Assembly: GCF_014274685.1 (NCBI RefSeq)
Contig: NZ_CP060393.1
Coordinates: 3,593,501-3,657,500 of the forward strand
Reading direction: 5' to 3'
Source: Edaphobacter sp. 4G125
GTDB taxonomy: Bacteria; Acidobacteriota; Terriglobia; Terriglobales; Acidobacteriaceae
DNA length: 64,000 nucleotides
The notes beneath the pieces were generated by a model. The model saw only the letters and a list, made by a program, of their open reading frames with translations. It was not told the DNA's origin and ran no database searches. The position numbers and the translations under genes were made by a program. Positions 37,171-45,058 of the stretch are shown one piece after another. Within the stretch, counting starts at the first letter, position 1. Each line of letters begins with the position of its first letter.

Positions 37171-38598
37171 ATGAAGAGCCCCCGTTCTCCCCTGTACGTC
37201 ACTACGCTGATTGCCGGAGCTTTTTTTATGGAGAATCTCGATGGCACCATCATCGCTACGGCTCTTCCGCAAATGGCGAAGAGCTTCGGCGTGGGGGCCG
37301 TCCGGCTCAACATCGGAATGACGGCCTATCTCATCACCCTCGCCGTCTTCATCCCTATTAGCGGATGGGTCGCAGACCGCCTTGGTGCACGGACGGTCTT
37401 TGCCTCAGCTATTGGCATCTTCACTCTTGCCTCATTGCTCTGCGCTGCGGCTCCGGATCTTACGACCTTCACACTTACGCGTATTCTCCAGGGCATCGGC
37501 GGCTCCATGATGGTTCCCGTTGGACGCCTGATTGTTCTGCGCACGACGCCAAAAGACAGACTCGCTCAAGCTATCGCCTACATCAGCTGGCCCGGCCTTG
37601 CAGCGCTTGTTATCGGTCCACCCATCGGGGGATTCATCACCACCTATTTTTCGTGGCACTGGATCTTCCTGCTCAATCTTCCTATCGGCATCATCGCTCT
37701 TGTTCTCACCATTCTCTGGATTGAAAACGTACGCTCCGACGAACAGCATCCCCTCGACTGGCTGACTTTTATCTTTGCTGGTACCGCCTCTACCGGTGTG
37801 GTCGTTGCCCTGGAAAAACTCGGCGCTGGAGATAGCCGTTGGACGATGCCTGCTGTCGTCCTCGTGCTCAGTTGCCTGAGTGGATACATCGCCATCTTCA
37901 CTGCACGGCGCAACCCCACATCGATGATCGACATCGAGTCACTTCGTCTCAAGACTTACCGGCTCAGCATCTATGGAGCCAGCCTCTTTCGCGTCGCTGT
38001 GGGAGTTCTCCCGTTCCTGCTTCCCCTTATGTTTCAGATATCGTTCGGGCTCAGCGCCTTTGCCTCCGGACTCTACCTACTCGCGCTCTTCGGCGGCGAC
38101 TTCAGCATGAAGTCGATTGTTATCCCGATCCTTCGCAAATTCGGTTTCCGCCGCCTGCTCATCTTCAATGGAATCATCGTAGCCGTCTCTGTAGCGCTCT
38201 GCGCCACCTTTACACCACACACGCCACCCGCGCTGATCGCTGCACTTCTCTTCTTCCACGGAGCCGCCCGTTCCCTTGAGTTCACCTGCATGACAACACT
38301 GGCCTACGCAGAGATTCCTCCAGAGCGCATGTCACGCGCGAACGGATTTCTCTCTGCCGTCATGCAGCTTTCTATGGGAATGGGAGTCGCGGTTGGAGCC
38401 GTTACCCTTCGACTTGTTGCTCATGCCAGCGGCCACTCTCCGGCTCATCCACCGCTTCGTGACTTCCAGATTGCAATCCTCTGCACCTCTCTGCTCGCTC
38501 TCGCACCTGCTATTGAAGCTCTTGGCCTTCCTCGCAATGCCGGCGCAATGACCAGCGGACATTATTCTGATCCCGATCTGGAGATTCGCGCCGCTTAA
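37171..38598 (+). CDS. MFS drug-type exporter, DHA2 (EmrB/QacA) family
   Basis: A 475-aa transporter with about 12-14 hydrophobic segments. ENLDGTIIATALPQMAKSF is the DHA2 motif D1 (LDxTIVNVALP-like). GWVADRLGARTVF is the MFS motif A, and WPGLAALVIGPPIGGFI is motif C of antiporters. It probably expels hydrophobic compounds in exchange for protons. AAAGGACCC precedes the ATG. No regulator or membrane-fusion protein is adjacent, so it likely acts alone. A sulfatase follows on the same strand. Confidence 0.9.
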   Translation: MKSPRSPLYVTTLIAGAFFMENLDGTIIATALPQMAKSFGVGAVRLNIGMTAYLITLAVFIPISGWVADRLGARTVFASAIGIFTLASLLCAAAPDLTTFTLTRILQGIGGSMMVPVGRLIVLRTTPKDRLAQAIAYISWPGLAALVIGPPIGGFITTYFSWHWIFLLNLPIGIIALVLTILWIENVRSDEQHPLDWLTFIFAGTASTGVVVALEKLGAGDSRWTMPAVVLVLSCLSGYIAIFTARRNPTSMIDIESLRLKTYRLSIYGASLFRVAVGVLPFLLPLMFQISFGLSAFASGLYLLALFGGDFSMKSIVIPILRKFGFRRLLIFNGIIVAVSVALCATFTPHTPPALIAALLFFHGAARSLEFTCMTTLAYAEIPPERMSRANGFLSAVMQLSMGMGVAVGAVTLRLVAHASGHSPAHPPLRDFQIAILCTSLLALAPAIEALGLPRNAGAMTSGHYSDPDLEIRAA

Positions 38599-38645
38599 CT
38601 TCATACAATCGGTTCGCGCTGAAGGTTCGAGTAACATAGTCTGCG

Positions 38646-40169
38646 ATGAACCGCAGACAGTTTCTCCAAACCCTCAGCGCAGCGACAGCGACCGGACTGC
38701 TTGGCGCGGCAAAGCCTTCCTCTCAGCCCAACATCATCTTTATCTATGCCGATGATCTCGGCTACGGCGATGTCAGCTGCTACGGCGCAACTTCTGTGCG
38801 GACACCCAATATCGACGCTCTCGCTTCCCAGGGGTTGCGGTTCACGGACGCTCACGCGACCTCGGCTACATGTACTCCCTCGCGCTATTCCGTGATGACA
38901 GGGCAATACGCCTGGCGCAAGCAAGGAACGGGAATCCTTCCGGGCGACGCACCTCTCATCATCGACACCCATCAACTCACACTGCCATCGCTGTTGAAGC
39001 GTACTGGATACACAACCGGTATCGTCGGCAAATGGCATCTCGGGCTGGGCAGCGGAGAGATCAATTGGAACGGCGACATTAAACCTGGTCCTCTTGAAAT
39101 TGGATTCGACTACTCATTCATCATCCCCGCAACGCCAGATCGCGTTCCCTGCGTCTTTGTCGAGAACCATCGTGTCGTCAATCTCGATCCTGCTGATCCA
39201 ATCCACATCAGCTACAAAGCTGCCTTCCCTGGCGAGCTGACCGGTAAAGATCATCCTGAGCTACTGAAGATGAAGCCCAGCCATGGACACGATATGGCTA
39301 TCGTCGATGGCGTCAGCCGCATCGGCTACATGGAAGGCGGTAAGTCAGCCCTTTGGGTTGACGAAGACATTGCAGATACGCTCTCCGGCAAGGCAGTTCA
39401 CTTCATTGAGCAGAACAGCCATCATCCGTTCTTCCTCTACTATCCCGTGCACGACATCCACGTTCCACGACTTCCGAACGAACGCTTCGTCGGTAAGACT
39501 TCGATGGGACCACGCGGCGATGCGATCGCCGAACTCGACTGGTGTGTCGGTCGCATCGTTCAAACGCTGGAGAAACAAGGCATCGCACACAACACACTCA
39601 TCGTCTTTTCCAGTGATAACGGTCCCGTCGTCGATGATGGATACCAGGATGATGCAGTAAAGAAACTAGGCTCACACAAGCCCGCCGGGATCTATCGCGG
39701 AGGCAAGTACAGCAACTTCGATGGCGGAACCCGCGTGCCGTTTATTGCGAAGTGGCCGGACCGCATTAAATCTGGAACGACTTCGAACGCATTGGTTGAT
39801 CAGATCGACCTGCTGGCCTCGTTTGCCTCGCTCACTGGCCAGCAACTTCAACATAACGATGCCCCTGACAGCGTCGATCTTCTACCCGCGCTGCTTGGGC
39901 GTTCACGCATTGGACGTGAATCACTTGTCGAAGAGGCCGGAGCACTTTCACTGGTCGATGGACAGTGGAAGGTCATCCGCGGAGACAATAAAGCGGCGTT
40001 CGATCCCTATACAAAAACAGAATTAGGCAACGCTCCGCGTCCGCAGCTTTACGATCGCATCTCTGATCCTGGGGAACATCACGATGTAGCGGCAGCGCAT
40101 CCAGAGATCGTCCAACGTATGTTGGCAAAGCTCAATCAGATTCAATCCGCAGGCCGCAGTCGAATATAA
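38646..40169 (+). CDS. Tat-exported arylsulfatase-type sulfatase
   Basis: A 507-aa protein with a twin-arginine-type signal (MNRRQFLQTLSAATATGLLGA). The metal-binding NIIFIYADDLGYGDVSCYG (D36, D37) is followed by the formylglycine site CTPSR with C76 as the residue to be converted, and by GYTTGIVGKWHLGLG. A late DNGP motif completes the metal site. It hydrolyses sulfate esters, probably of polysaccharides, in the periplasm. The C76-type site needs a formylglycine-generating enzyme or an anaerobic maturase, neither of which is visible in this window. Confidence 0.92.
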   Translation: MNRRQFLQTLSAATATGLLGAAKPSSQPNIIFIYADDLGYGDVSCYGATSVRTPNIDALASQGLRFTDAHATSATCTPSRYSVMTGQYAWRKQGTGILPGDAPLIIDTHQLTLPSLLKRTGYTTGIVGKWHLGLGSGEINWNGDIKPGPLEIGFDYSFIIPATPDRVPCVFVENHRVVNLDPADPIHISYKAAFPGELTGKDHPELLKMKPSHGHDMAIVDGVSRIGYMEGGKSALWVDEDIADTLSGKAVHFIEQNSHHPFFLYYPVHDIHVPRLPNERFVGKTSMGPRGDAIAELDWCVGRIVQTLEKQGIAHNTLIVFSSDNGPVVDDGYQDDAVKKLGSHKPAGIYRGGKYSNFDGGTRVPFIAKWPDRIKSGTTSNALVDQIDLLASFASLTGQQLQHNDAPDSVDLLPALLGRSRIGRESLVEEAGALSLVDGQWKVIRGDNKAAFDPYTKTELGNAPRPQLYDRISDPGEHHDVAAAHPEIVQRMLAKLNQIQSAGRSRI

Positions 40170-40299
40170 CGACCATCTTCCGTCGGAAGAACAACACACG
40201 CAGCCATACTCTTTCGAGACGCGTATTGCCGTCGAATGCTGGAAATCCCCTTTTGATTCAGCTATTCTCCATTCCCTGAAACACTGCGGTTTTCGTCAC

Positions 40300-40326
40300 A
40301 AAATCCCCATGCTCTAGGGGGTGTTT
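40300..40326. promoter_or_regulatory. inverted repeat AAAtCCCC...GGGGGtgTTT upstream of the cNMP-kinase gene
   Basis: CCCC (40305-40308) and GGGGG (40317-40321) flank ATGCTCTA, with A-runs and T-runs outside. It lies 94 bases before the kinase start, so it could be an operator or part of its leader. The rest of 40170-40420 has no gene. Confidence 0.3.
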
Positions 40327-40420
40327 CCTCACAAACCGATTCAAAAACCTGTCACAATGAGAGCAGAGTTGTCCTTCTTGTCCCCTTTACCCTGCCCACG
40401 ATGGCAGAAGGAGATTCGGC

Positions 40421-41914
40421 ATGGCCGCCCCCAGCAGTTACGAAGCAATTCTTCCCCAGCAGCTCGGGCCTCAGGTCTTTATCGCTCCTCCTACGCAGCC
40501 CACGCCTCAGTCCGAGATCATTGCTGCGCTCCGAACGATTCCTGCTCTCGACGGATTGACCGAAGAAGAGTACCACTGGTTCGCGGTGCATGGTTCTGAA
40601 CGCGTCGGCGAAGACGGCGCAATGGTCTTCGCTGAAGGCAGTCTCTGCGACAGCATGGTCTTTATCCTCAAGGGAGAAGTTCACGTCCGTCGTCACAACG
40701 CGGGTCCCATGGCGTTGTGGGTAGGACGCGCCGGTCAGATGACCGGTAAGCTTCCGTTCTCGCGCATGAAGTACTACGGCGGAGATGGATACCTTGTGGG
40801 CTCCGGCTGGTCGCTCGAGATTCACGAAGATCATTTTCCCGCGATGCTGGCGGCGATTCCCTCGATGGCACAGCGCTGTGTCTCTACCTTGTTGGATCGT
40901 GTCCGTGAAGTAACACGCATGGAGCAGCAGGCAGAGAAGCTGGCTGCACTCGGAAAACTCGCAGCAAACCTGGCGCATGAGCTGAATAATCCTGCTTCTG
41001 CCGCTCAGCGCTCGGCTTCGAGTCTCTTCTCGGAACTGCGTCATTATGGCGATCAGAAGTATCGCCTGGGCAATCTGTGCCTCTCGGACACGCACACGGC
41101 GCAGTATCGCTCCTGGGTAGCACGCACGCGTTCGACCTTGACAGAGCAGGAGACAGGGAACGGCGCTGCCGATGCTCTTGCTGTGAGCGACAGTGAGATG
41201 AGCCTGCTGAACTGGCTCGAGCAGCACAACATCCCCAATCCTTGGGCAATTGCTCCTGCGCTGGCAGAAACAGGAATCGCTACCACGCAACTTGACGAGC
41301 TTGCCGGAACGTTGACCTCAGAGTCGCTGCCTGTCGCGATTGCCACCTTCGCCAGCTCGTTGCGCGTAGAACGCATGGCCGAAACTGTCGTCAACTCGAC
41401 GGTGCGGATCTTTGATCTGATTCGCGCGATCAAGGATTACTCCTACATGGACCAGGCGCCAATCCAGGAGATCGAGTTGGCGCAGTCGATCGGGAACACG
41501 CTCGCTATGTTCAAGTCGCGTCTGCAGCACGTCACCGTCGTGACCGACTTCGATCCGGTGCTACCGCCGATCAGCGGCTATGGCCGCGAGTTGAACCAGG
41601 TGTGGACAGCTCTGATCGAGAATGCGCTCGACGCGATGAAAGACAAGGGAACGCTGCGCATCTGTACACGGCTCCAGGGGCAAATGGCCTTCATCGAAGT
41701 CTGGGACACAGGACCAGGAATCGATCCCGAGATCAAGGATCGTATCTTTGAGCCCTTCTTTACGACAAAAGCTCCTGGACGCGGCCTCGGGCTCGGGCTG
41801 GACGCAGCACAGCGCATCCTACAGCGGCACTCCGGCTATATCCAGGTGGAATCAAAACCAGGAACTACCTGCTTCCAGGTGCGTTTGCCTCTGGAACAAG
41901 CGCAAGCATACTAG
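40421..41914 (+). CDS. cyclic-nucleotide-binding-domain histidine kinase
   Basis: A 497-aa soluble kinase. Residues about 35-150 form a cNMP-binding (CAP_ED) fold (LTEEEYHWFAVHGSERVGEDG, VFILKGEVHVRRHN). A kinase core follows, with H186 (NLAHELNNPAS) as the likely phosphorylated His, and a HATPase_c domain (LNQVWTALIENALDAMKD, WDTGPGIDPEIKDRIFEPFF, GRGLGLGLDAAQRI). The standard cNMP phosphate-cassette motif (RxGE-S-A) is not evident, so the ligand may not be cAMP. It is an orphan, with no response regulator nearby; a distant regulator partner is likely. GGAG lies about 9 bases before the ATG. Confidence 0.88.
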   Translation: MAAPSSYEAILPQQLGPQVFIAPPTQPTPQSEIIAALRTIPALDGLTEEEYHWFAVHGSERVGEDGAMVFAEGSLCDSMVFILKGEVHVRRHNAGPMALWVGRAGQMTGKLPFSRMKYYGGDGYLVGSGWSLEIHEDHFPAMLAAIPSMAQRCVSTLLDRVREVTRMEQQAEKLAALGKLAANLAHELNNPASAAQRSASSLFSELRHYGDQKYRLGNLCLSDTHTAQYRSWVARTRSTLTEQETGNGAADALAVSDSEMSLLNWLEQHNIPNPWAIAPALAETGIATTQLDELAGTLTSESLPVAIATFASSLRVERMAETVVNSTVRIFDLIRAIKDYSYMDQAPIQEIELAQSIGNTLAMFKSRLQHVTVVTDFDPVLPPISGYGRELNQVWTALIENALDAMKDKGTLRICTRLQGQMAFIEVWDTGPGIDPEIKDRIFEPFFTTKAPGRGLGLGLDAAQRILQRHSGYIQVESKPGTTCFQVRLPLEQAQAY

Positions 41915-41943
41915 CCTCCTGAATCTAAACTGAGCACCATAAA

Positions 41944-42095
41944 GAGGAAGTGTCATCCTGAGCGAGCCGTAGGTGAGTCGAAGGATCTGCGTTTCTTGAG
42001 AGAACCATCTCTGAGAAAAATCGGGCTGGTATCAACAAACGCAGCCCCTTCGACTCCGTTCCCGTTACTCATTCGCTCAGTGATGACACTTCCTC
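41944..42095. repeat. large inverted repeat of the GTCATCCTGAGCG family
   Basis: The left arm (41944-41994) starts GAGGAAGTGTCATCCTGAGC and ends GAAGGATCTGCGTTT. The right arm (42037-42095) is its imperfect reverse complement (AAACGCAGCCCCTTCGACTC ... GATGACACTTCCTC). The arms, each about 50-58 bases, could form a large hairpin with a 42-base loop. Partial copies of the unit occur at 56915-56970, near 43811-43840 and at 35995-36012. It lies between convergent genes and may aid transcript termination. Confidence 0.85.
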
Positions 42096-42159
42096 GTGGA
42101 GTAGGACACCTTCCCGAAAGGCATCACAGCTTCCAGAACATAAGCAAACAATACTCGAC

Positions 42160-43665
42160 TTATCTCGTCGAGGCGCTGCTTCTTTCCTTCATGACCTCAT
42201 GACCAATCCGGATGACGTTCTCAACAAGCAGATCGAAGTCCGCTTTGCGCGATCGATGGTTGGAGATTGCGACACGAATAGCGAATCGCCCCTGAAGTAC
42301 TGTTCCCGAAGGGACCGCGATGCCACTCTCCTGCAATCGCATCAGGATCTCCTGGTTCCCTTCATCACTGGCCTTCGCAAACCGAAAACAAACAATATTA
42401 AGCGGGACCTCAGCAGCAAGTTCAAGCTCATCGGATTGATTTATCAGTGATGCCAGGTACTGGGCTTGATCCACATTTTGTTCGATCACTGCCGTGATCG
42501 CATCCGCTCCCAATGCCTTGAGACTCATCCATGCTTTGAGCGCTCGAAACCCTCGTGAGAGTTCCACACCACGATCGGCGAATCGGAGCCCTCCAGCGGC
42601 TGGCCCCCGCTCCATCGCCGTCAGATAACTGGCTCCAGTTGCAAACGCAGCCTTGTGTGTCTCCGCATCTCGCACCAACACACAACCAATGTCATAGGGC
42701 ATATATCCCCATTTATGCAGATCGAATGCCAGTGAATCCGCACGATCGAGGCCCTTTACACCGTCTCTTAATCTGTTCGACCAGGAAGCGAGAGCTCCAA
42801 ATGCTCCGTCCACGTGGAACCACATCTCCTCCTTCGCACACAAATCTGCAATCGCTGGAAGGTCGTCAGTAGCCCCTGTATTTACGGTTCCTGCGGTTGC
42901 AACCACACAGATCGGCCTCAGACCCGTTGCACGATCCACCGCAATCGCTTTTTGCAACTCATCCACCTTCATTCGATAGCCGGCGTCCACACCGACGACA
43001 TGGAGAGAATTCCGTCCCATCCCCATCAGCTCTACCGTCTTCTTCAACCAGCTATGGACCTCGGTCGAGCAGTACACTCGCATCTCTGGTCCGCCTCGCA
43101 TTCCTTCTGCGCGCACATCGAAGCCTGCCCGGGCACGTCTCCCCACCGCGAGCCCGATGAGGTTCGCCATCGTGCCCCCGCTCGTCAAAAGGCCACTTGT
43201 GCCATCTGGCATGCCCATCAGCTGAGCCATCCAATGGATGACCTGTTCTTCCACCAGAGTGGCGGAGTCGTCGAATCCTCCTACGTTCGGATTCATTCCG
43301 GCAGCCAGCATTTCGGCAAGCACACCCTCTGGCGTTCCACTCCCCATCACCCATCCCCAGAAACGAGGATGAGTGTTTCCGATTCCATACGGCAAGACAT
43401 CGCGTAGAAATGTCTCGTAAGCGGATTCAACCCCCTGTCCCTTGCGAGGAAGAGGCTCTGCTTCCAGAGCAGTGCGTTTTTCCGTAGGGATTCTCTGCCA
43501 GACTGGCTGTTCTCGTCTGGTCTGAAGATGATCGAAGATCTGGTCCACCATTTTGTGCCCGAGGGTGCGAAGCTGCTCCCACCCGGCTTTGTCCGTAGGA
43601 TCAAGACTGCACTCGGCAGTCTTTGAACAGTCGTCTTCCAGATTGCCCGTTACCGTTCGGCTCAT
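42160..43665 (-). CDS. PLP-dependent decarboxylase, aromatic-amino-acid/glutamate group II
   Basis: A 501-aa protein. The pocket residues are clear: LLTSGGTMANLIGL, TAGTVNTGATDD, WFHVDGAFGA (Asp for the pyridine N), and FDLHKWGYMPYD with the Schiff-base Lys at 318. The HPRFWGWVMGSGTPEGVLAEML block is that of group II decarboxylases (AADC, TyrDC). It decarboxylates an amino acid to an amine; the substrate (aromatic amino acid, or possibly others) cannot be determined by eye. The N-terminal 35 residues are unrelated in appearance. It is the last supported gene before a gene-poor stretch. Confidence 0.9.
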   Translation of the reverse strand: MSRTVTGNLEDDCSKTAECSLDPTDKAGWEQLRTLGHKMVDQIFDHLQTRREQPVWQRIPTEKRTALEAEPLPRKGQGVESAYETFLRDVLPYGIGNTHPRFWGWVMGSGTPEGVLAEMLAAGMNPNVGGFDDSATLVEEQVIHWMAQLMGMPDGTSGLLTSGGTMANLIGLAVGRRARAGFDVRAEGMRGGPEMRVYCSTEVHSWLKKTVELMGMGRNSLHVVGVDAGYRMKVDELQKAIAVDRATGLRPICVVATAGTVNTGATDDLPAIADLCAKEEMWFHVDGAFGALASWSNRLRDGVKGLDRADSLAFDLHKWGYMPYDIGCVLVRDAETHKAAFATGASYLTAMERGPAAGGLRFADRGVELSRGFRALKAWMSLKALGADAITAVIEQNVDQAQYLASLINQSDELELAAEVPLNIVCFRFAKASDEGNQEILMRLQESGIAVPSGTVLQGRFAIRVAISNHRSRKADFDLLVENVIRIGHEVMKERSSASTR

Positions 43666-44192
43666 ACCTTAACAATAGCTTTTTCAGGAGAGCCTTCCCC
43701 GTGTCATTCCAACCGAAATTGCTGCCGTAGGCGACAACCAAGTGAAGGAAGCCTGCTTCTCTACGATGCAGCGTCGTCATCCCCAAATTTCAAGTGTCGT
43801 TCCCAAATTTGTCACTTTGAGCGAAGAAAGCGAAGGGAAAAGAGTGAGCCAATGGGGAAGGAGCTGCGGTTTCAATAACGTCCACTCCTCAAAACCTTGT
43901 CAAGCCTTCAAAATCACAAACTAAACAATCCAAAAGAGATATAGTCGTAGAAATCTGCAAAATCACCCCACCCAACCTGCTACGCTTAATACAGATCGAA
44001 AAACAGATTAGCTCCCTTATCAAGGGGAGCTAACTCTTTTAGAATCTATATTTTTATGCTTAACCCACTTGTTTTCTATATTTTACCTTGATTAAATCAT
44101 GTAAGACATTGAAAACATGGAGGTTAGAGAAAAATCGAAGGGGGAGGGGCAACGGGTCAATATAGCCCGACAGTATTCTCCAGGCGAAAAAG
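43666..44192. other. gene-free, AT-rich stretch with a stem-loop
   Basis: No convincing coding sequence. 43811-43840 contains a degenerate GTCA-CTTTGAGCGAAG copy of the GTCATCCTGAGCG repeat family. From about 43920 the sequence turns clearly AT-rich and contains the hairpin TTAGCTCCCTT-ATC-AAGGGGAGCTAA (44009-44034, one bulged G), followed by CTCTTTTAG. The hairpin might end a short transcript from the left. The 3' end of the DUF427 gene begins at 44193. Confidence 0.5.
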
Positions 44193-44477
44193 TTACTTTG
44201 TAACTTCTACGCCGCGCCAAAAGGCGATGTGGTGTTTTACATTGCGCGCCGCAGGCTTCGGATCTGGATAGTACCAGGCAGCGTCCTGATTCTCCTGCCC
44301 ATCCACGATCACCGTGTAATAGCGGGCCTGCCCCTTCCAGGGGCAGCTGGAGGTCGTCGAACTAGGGCGAAGGAACTCGCGCTTGACCGTCTCGTCGGGA
44401 AAGTAAATATTACCCTCTACCGTCTCGTACGTATCGCTCTCGGCCAGAACCTGACCATTCCATACTGCCTTCGCCAT
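44193..44477 (-). CDS. DUF427 domain protein
   Basis: A 94-aa protein starting MAKAVWNGQVLAES (the in-frame TTG 3 codons earlier is less likely). It matches the DUF427 pattern: EGNIYFP, CPWKGQARYY and the closing WYYPDPKPAARNVKHHIAFWRGVEV. DUF427 proteins are small soluble beta-proteins, often with a second copy or a conserved CxWKG Cys. The function is unproven; some are annotated as possible nucleotide- or cofactor-binding. Confidence 0.85.
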   Translation of the reverse strand: MAKAVWNGQVLAESDTYETVEGNIYFPDETVKREFLRPSSTTSSCPWKGQARYYTVIVDGQENQDAAWYYPDPKPAARNVKHHIAFWRGVEVTK

Positions 44478-44605
44478 AGTCTGCAACCCGTCTTTTCAAT
44501 AATTTACAGCAATGCTGCCCAACGTTCAGACAGCGAAAAATACCAGTATCCCAAAGGCTACTTTAGTAGTTTTATCAAATATCATGCAGAAAGGAAACCT
44601 GCCTG

Positions 44606-45025
44606 CTAAGTCTTGGCGAGTCCAAGGGTACGCAGAAACCCTTCATGCAGCTTTGCAGCGACTGGATATTTCTCGATCATGGCGGCGGTGTTTCGCATAA
44701 AGGGATTTCCCGATTGTTTCTCCGTCTCAACATGAAAGTGGTGGAACTTGGCATAGATGAGAATGCCCTCACCATTGGAGTCAAGATAGAGGTCAGGATC
44801 GAGCGCTCCACGAAGGACCAGTGAAGCGGCCAGTTCCCAGTAACTGATGACCTGACGCCATGCGGCATTGTGCTGCGAGCCTACATCACGGGAAACCATC
44901 CGTAACTCATCGACCGTCTTTGGCTGAAAGTCGAAGATGATAAAACGCCGAGCTTTCCTCAAAGTCTCTTCGCGTCGCATCTCATACAGCTTCAATACCA
45001 GTTCCGCGTCAGCCGCAGTTGCCAT
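44606..45025 (-). CDS. conserved-looking soluble protein, unknown
   Basis: A 139-aa protein of helical character, with charged residues and several aromatics (AWRQVISYWELAASLVLRG, IYAKFHHFHVETEKQ). It starts 33 bases after the topA stop on the same strand, suggesting co-transcription with topA. The composition looks like a folded cytoplasmic protein. No family recognised with confidence; a loose resemblance to small helical DUF4760-type proteins is only an impression. Confidence 0.6.
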   Translation of the reverse strand: MATAADAELVLKLYEMRREETLRKARRFIIFDFQPKTVDELRMVSRDVGSQHNAAWRQVISYWELAASLVLRGALDPDLYLDSNGEGILIYAKFHHFHVETEKQSGNPFMRNTAAMIEKYPVAAKLHEGFLRTLGLAKT

Positions 45026-45058
45026 CCACTCTCCTTGATTGATTCTCTATCTGTTGAA

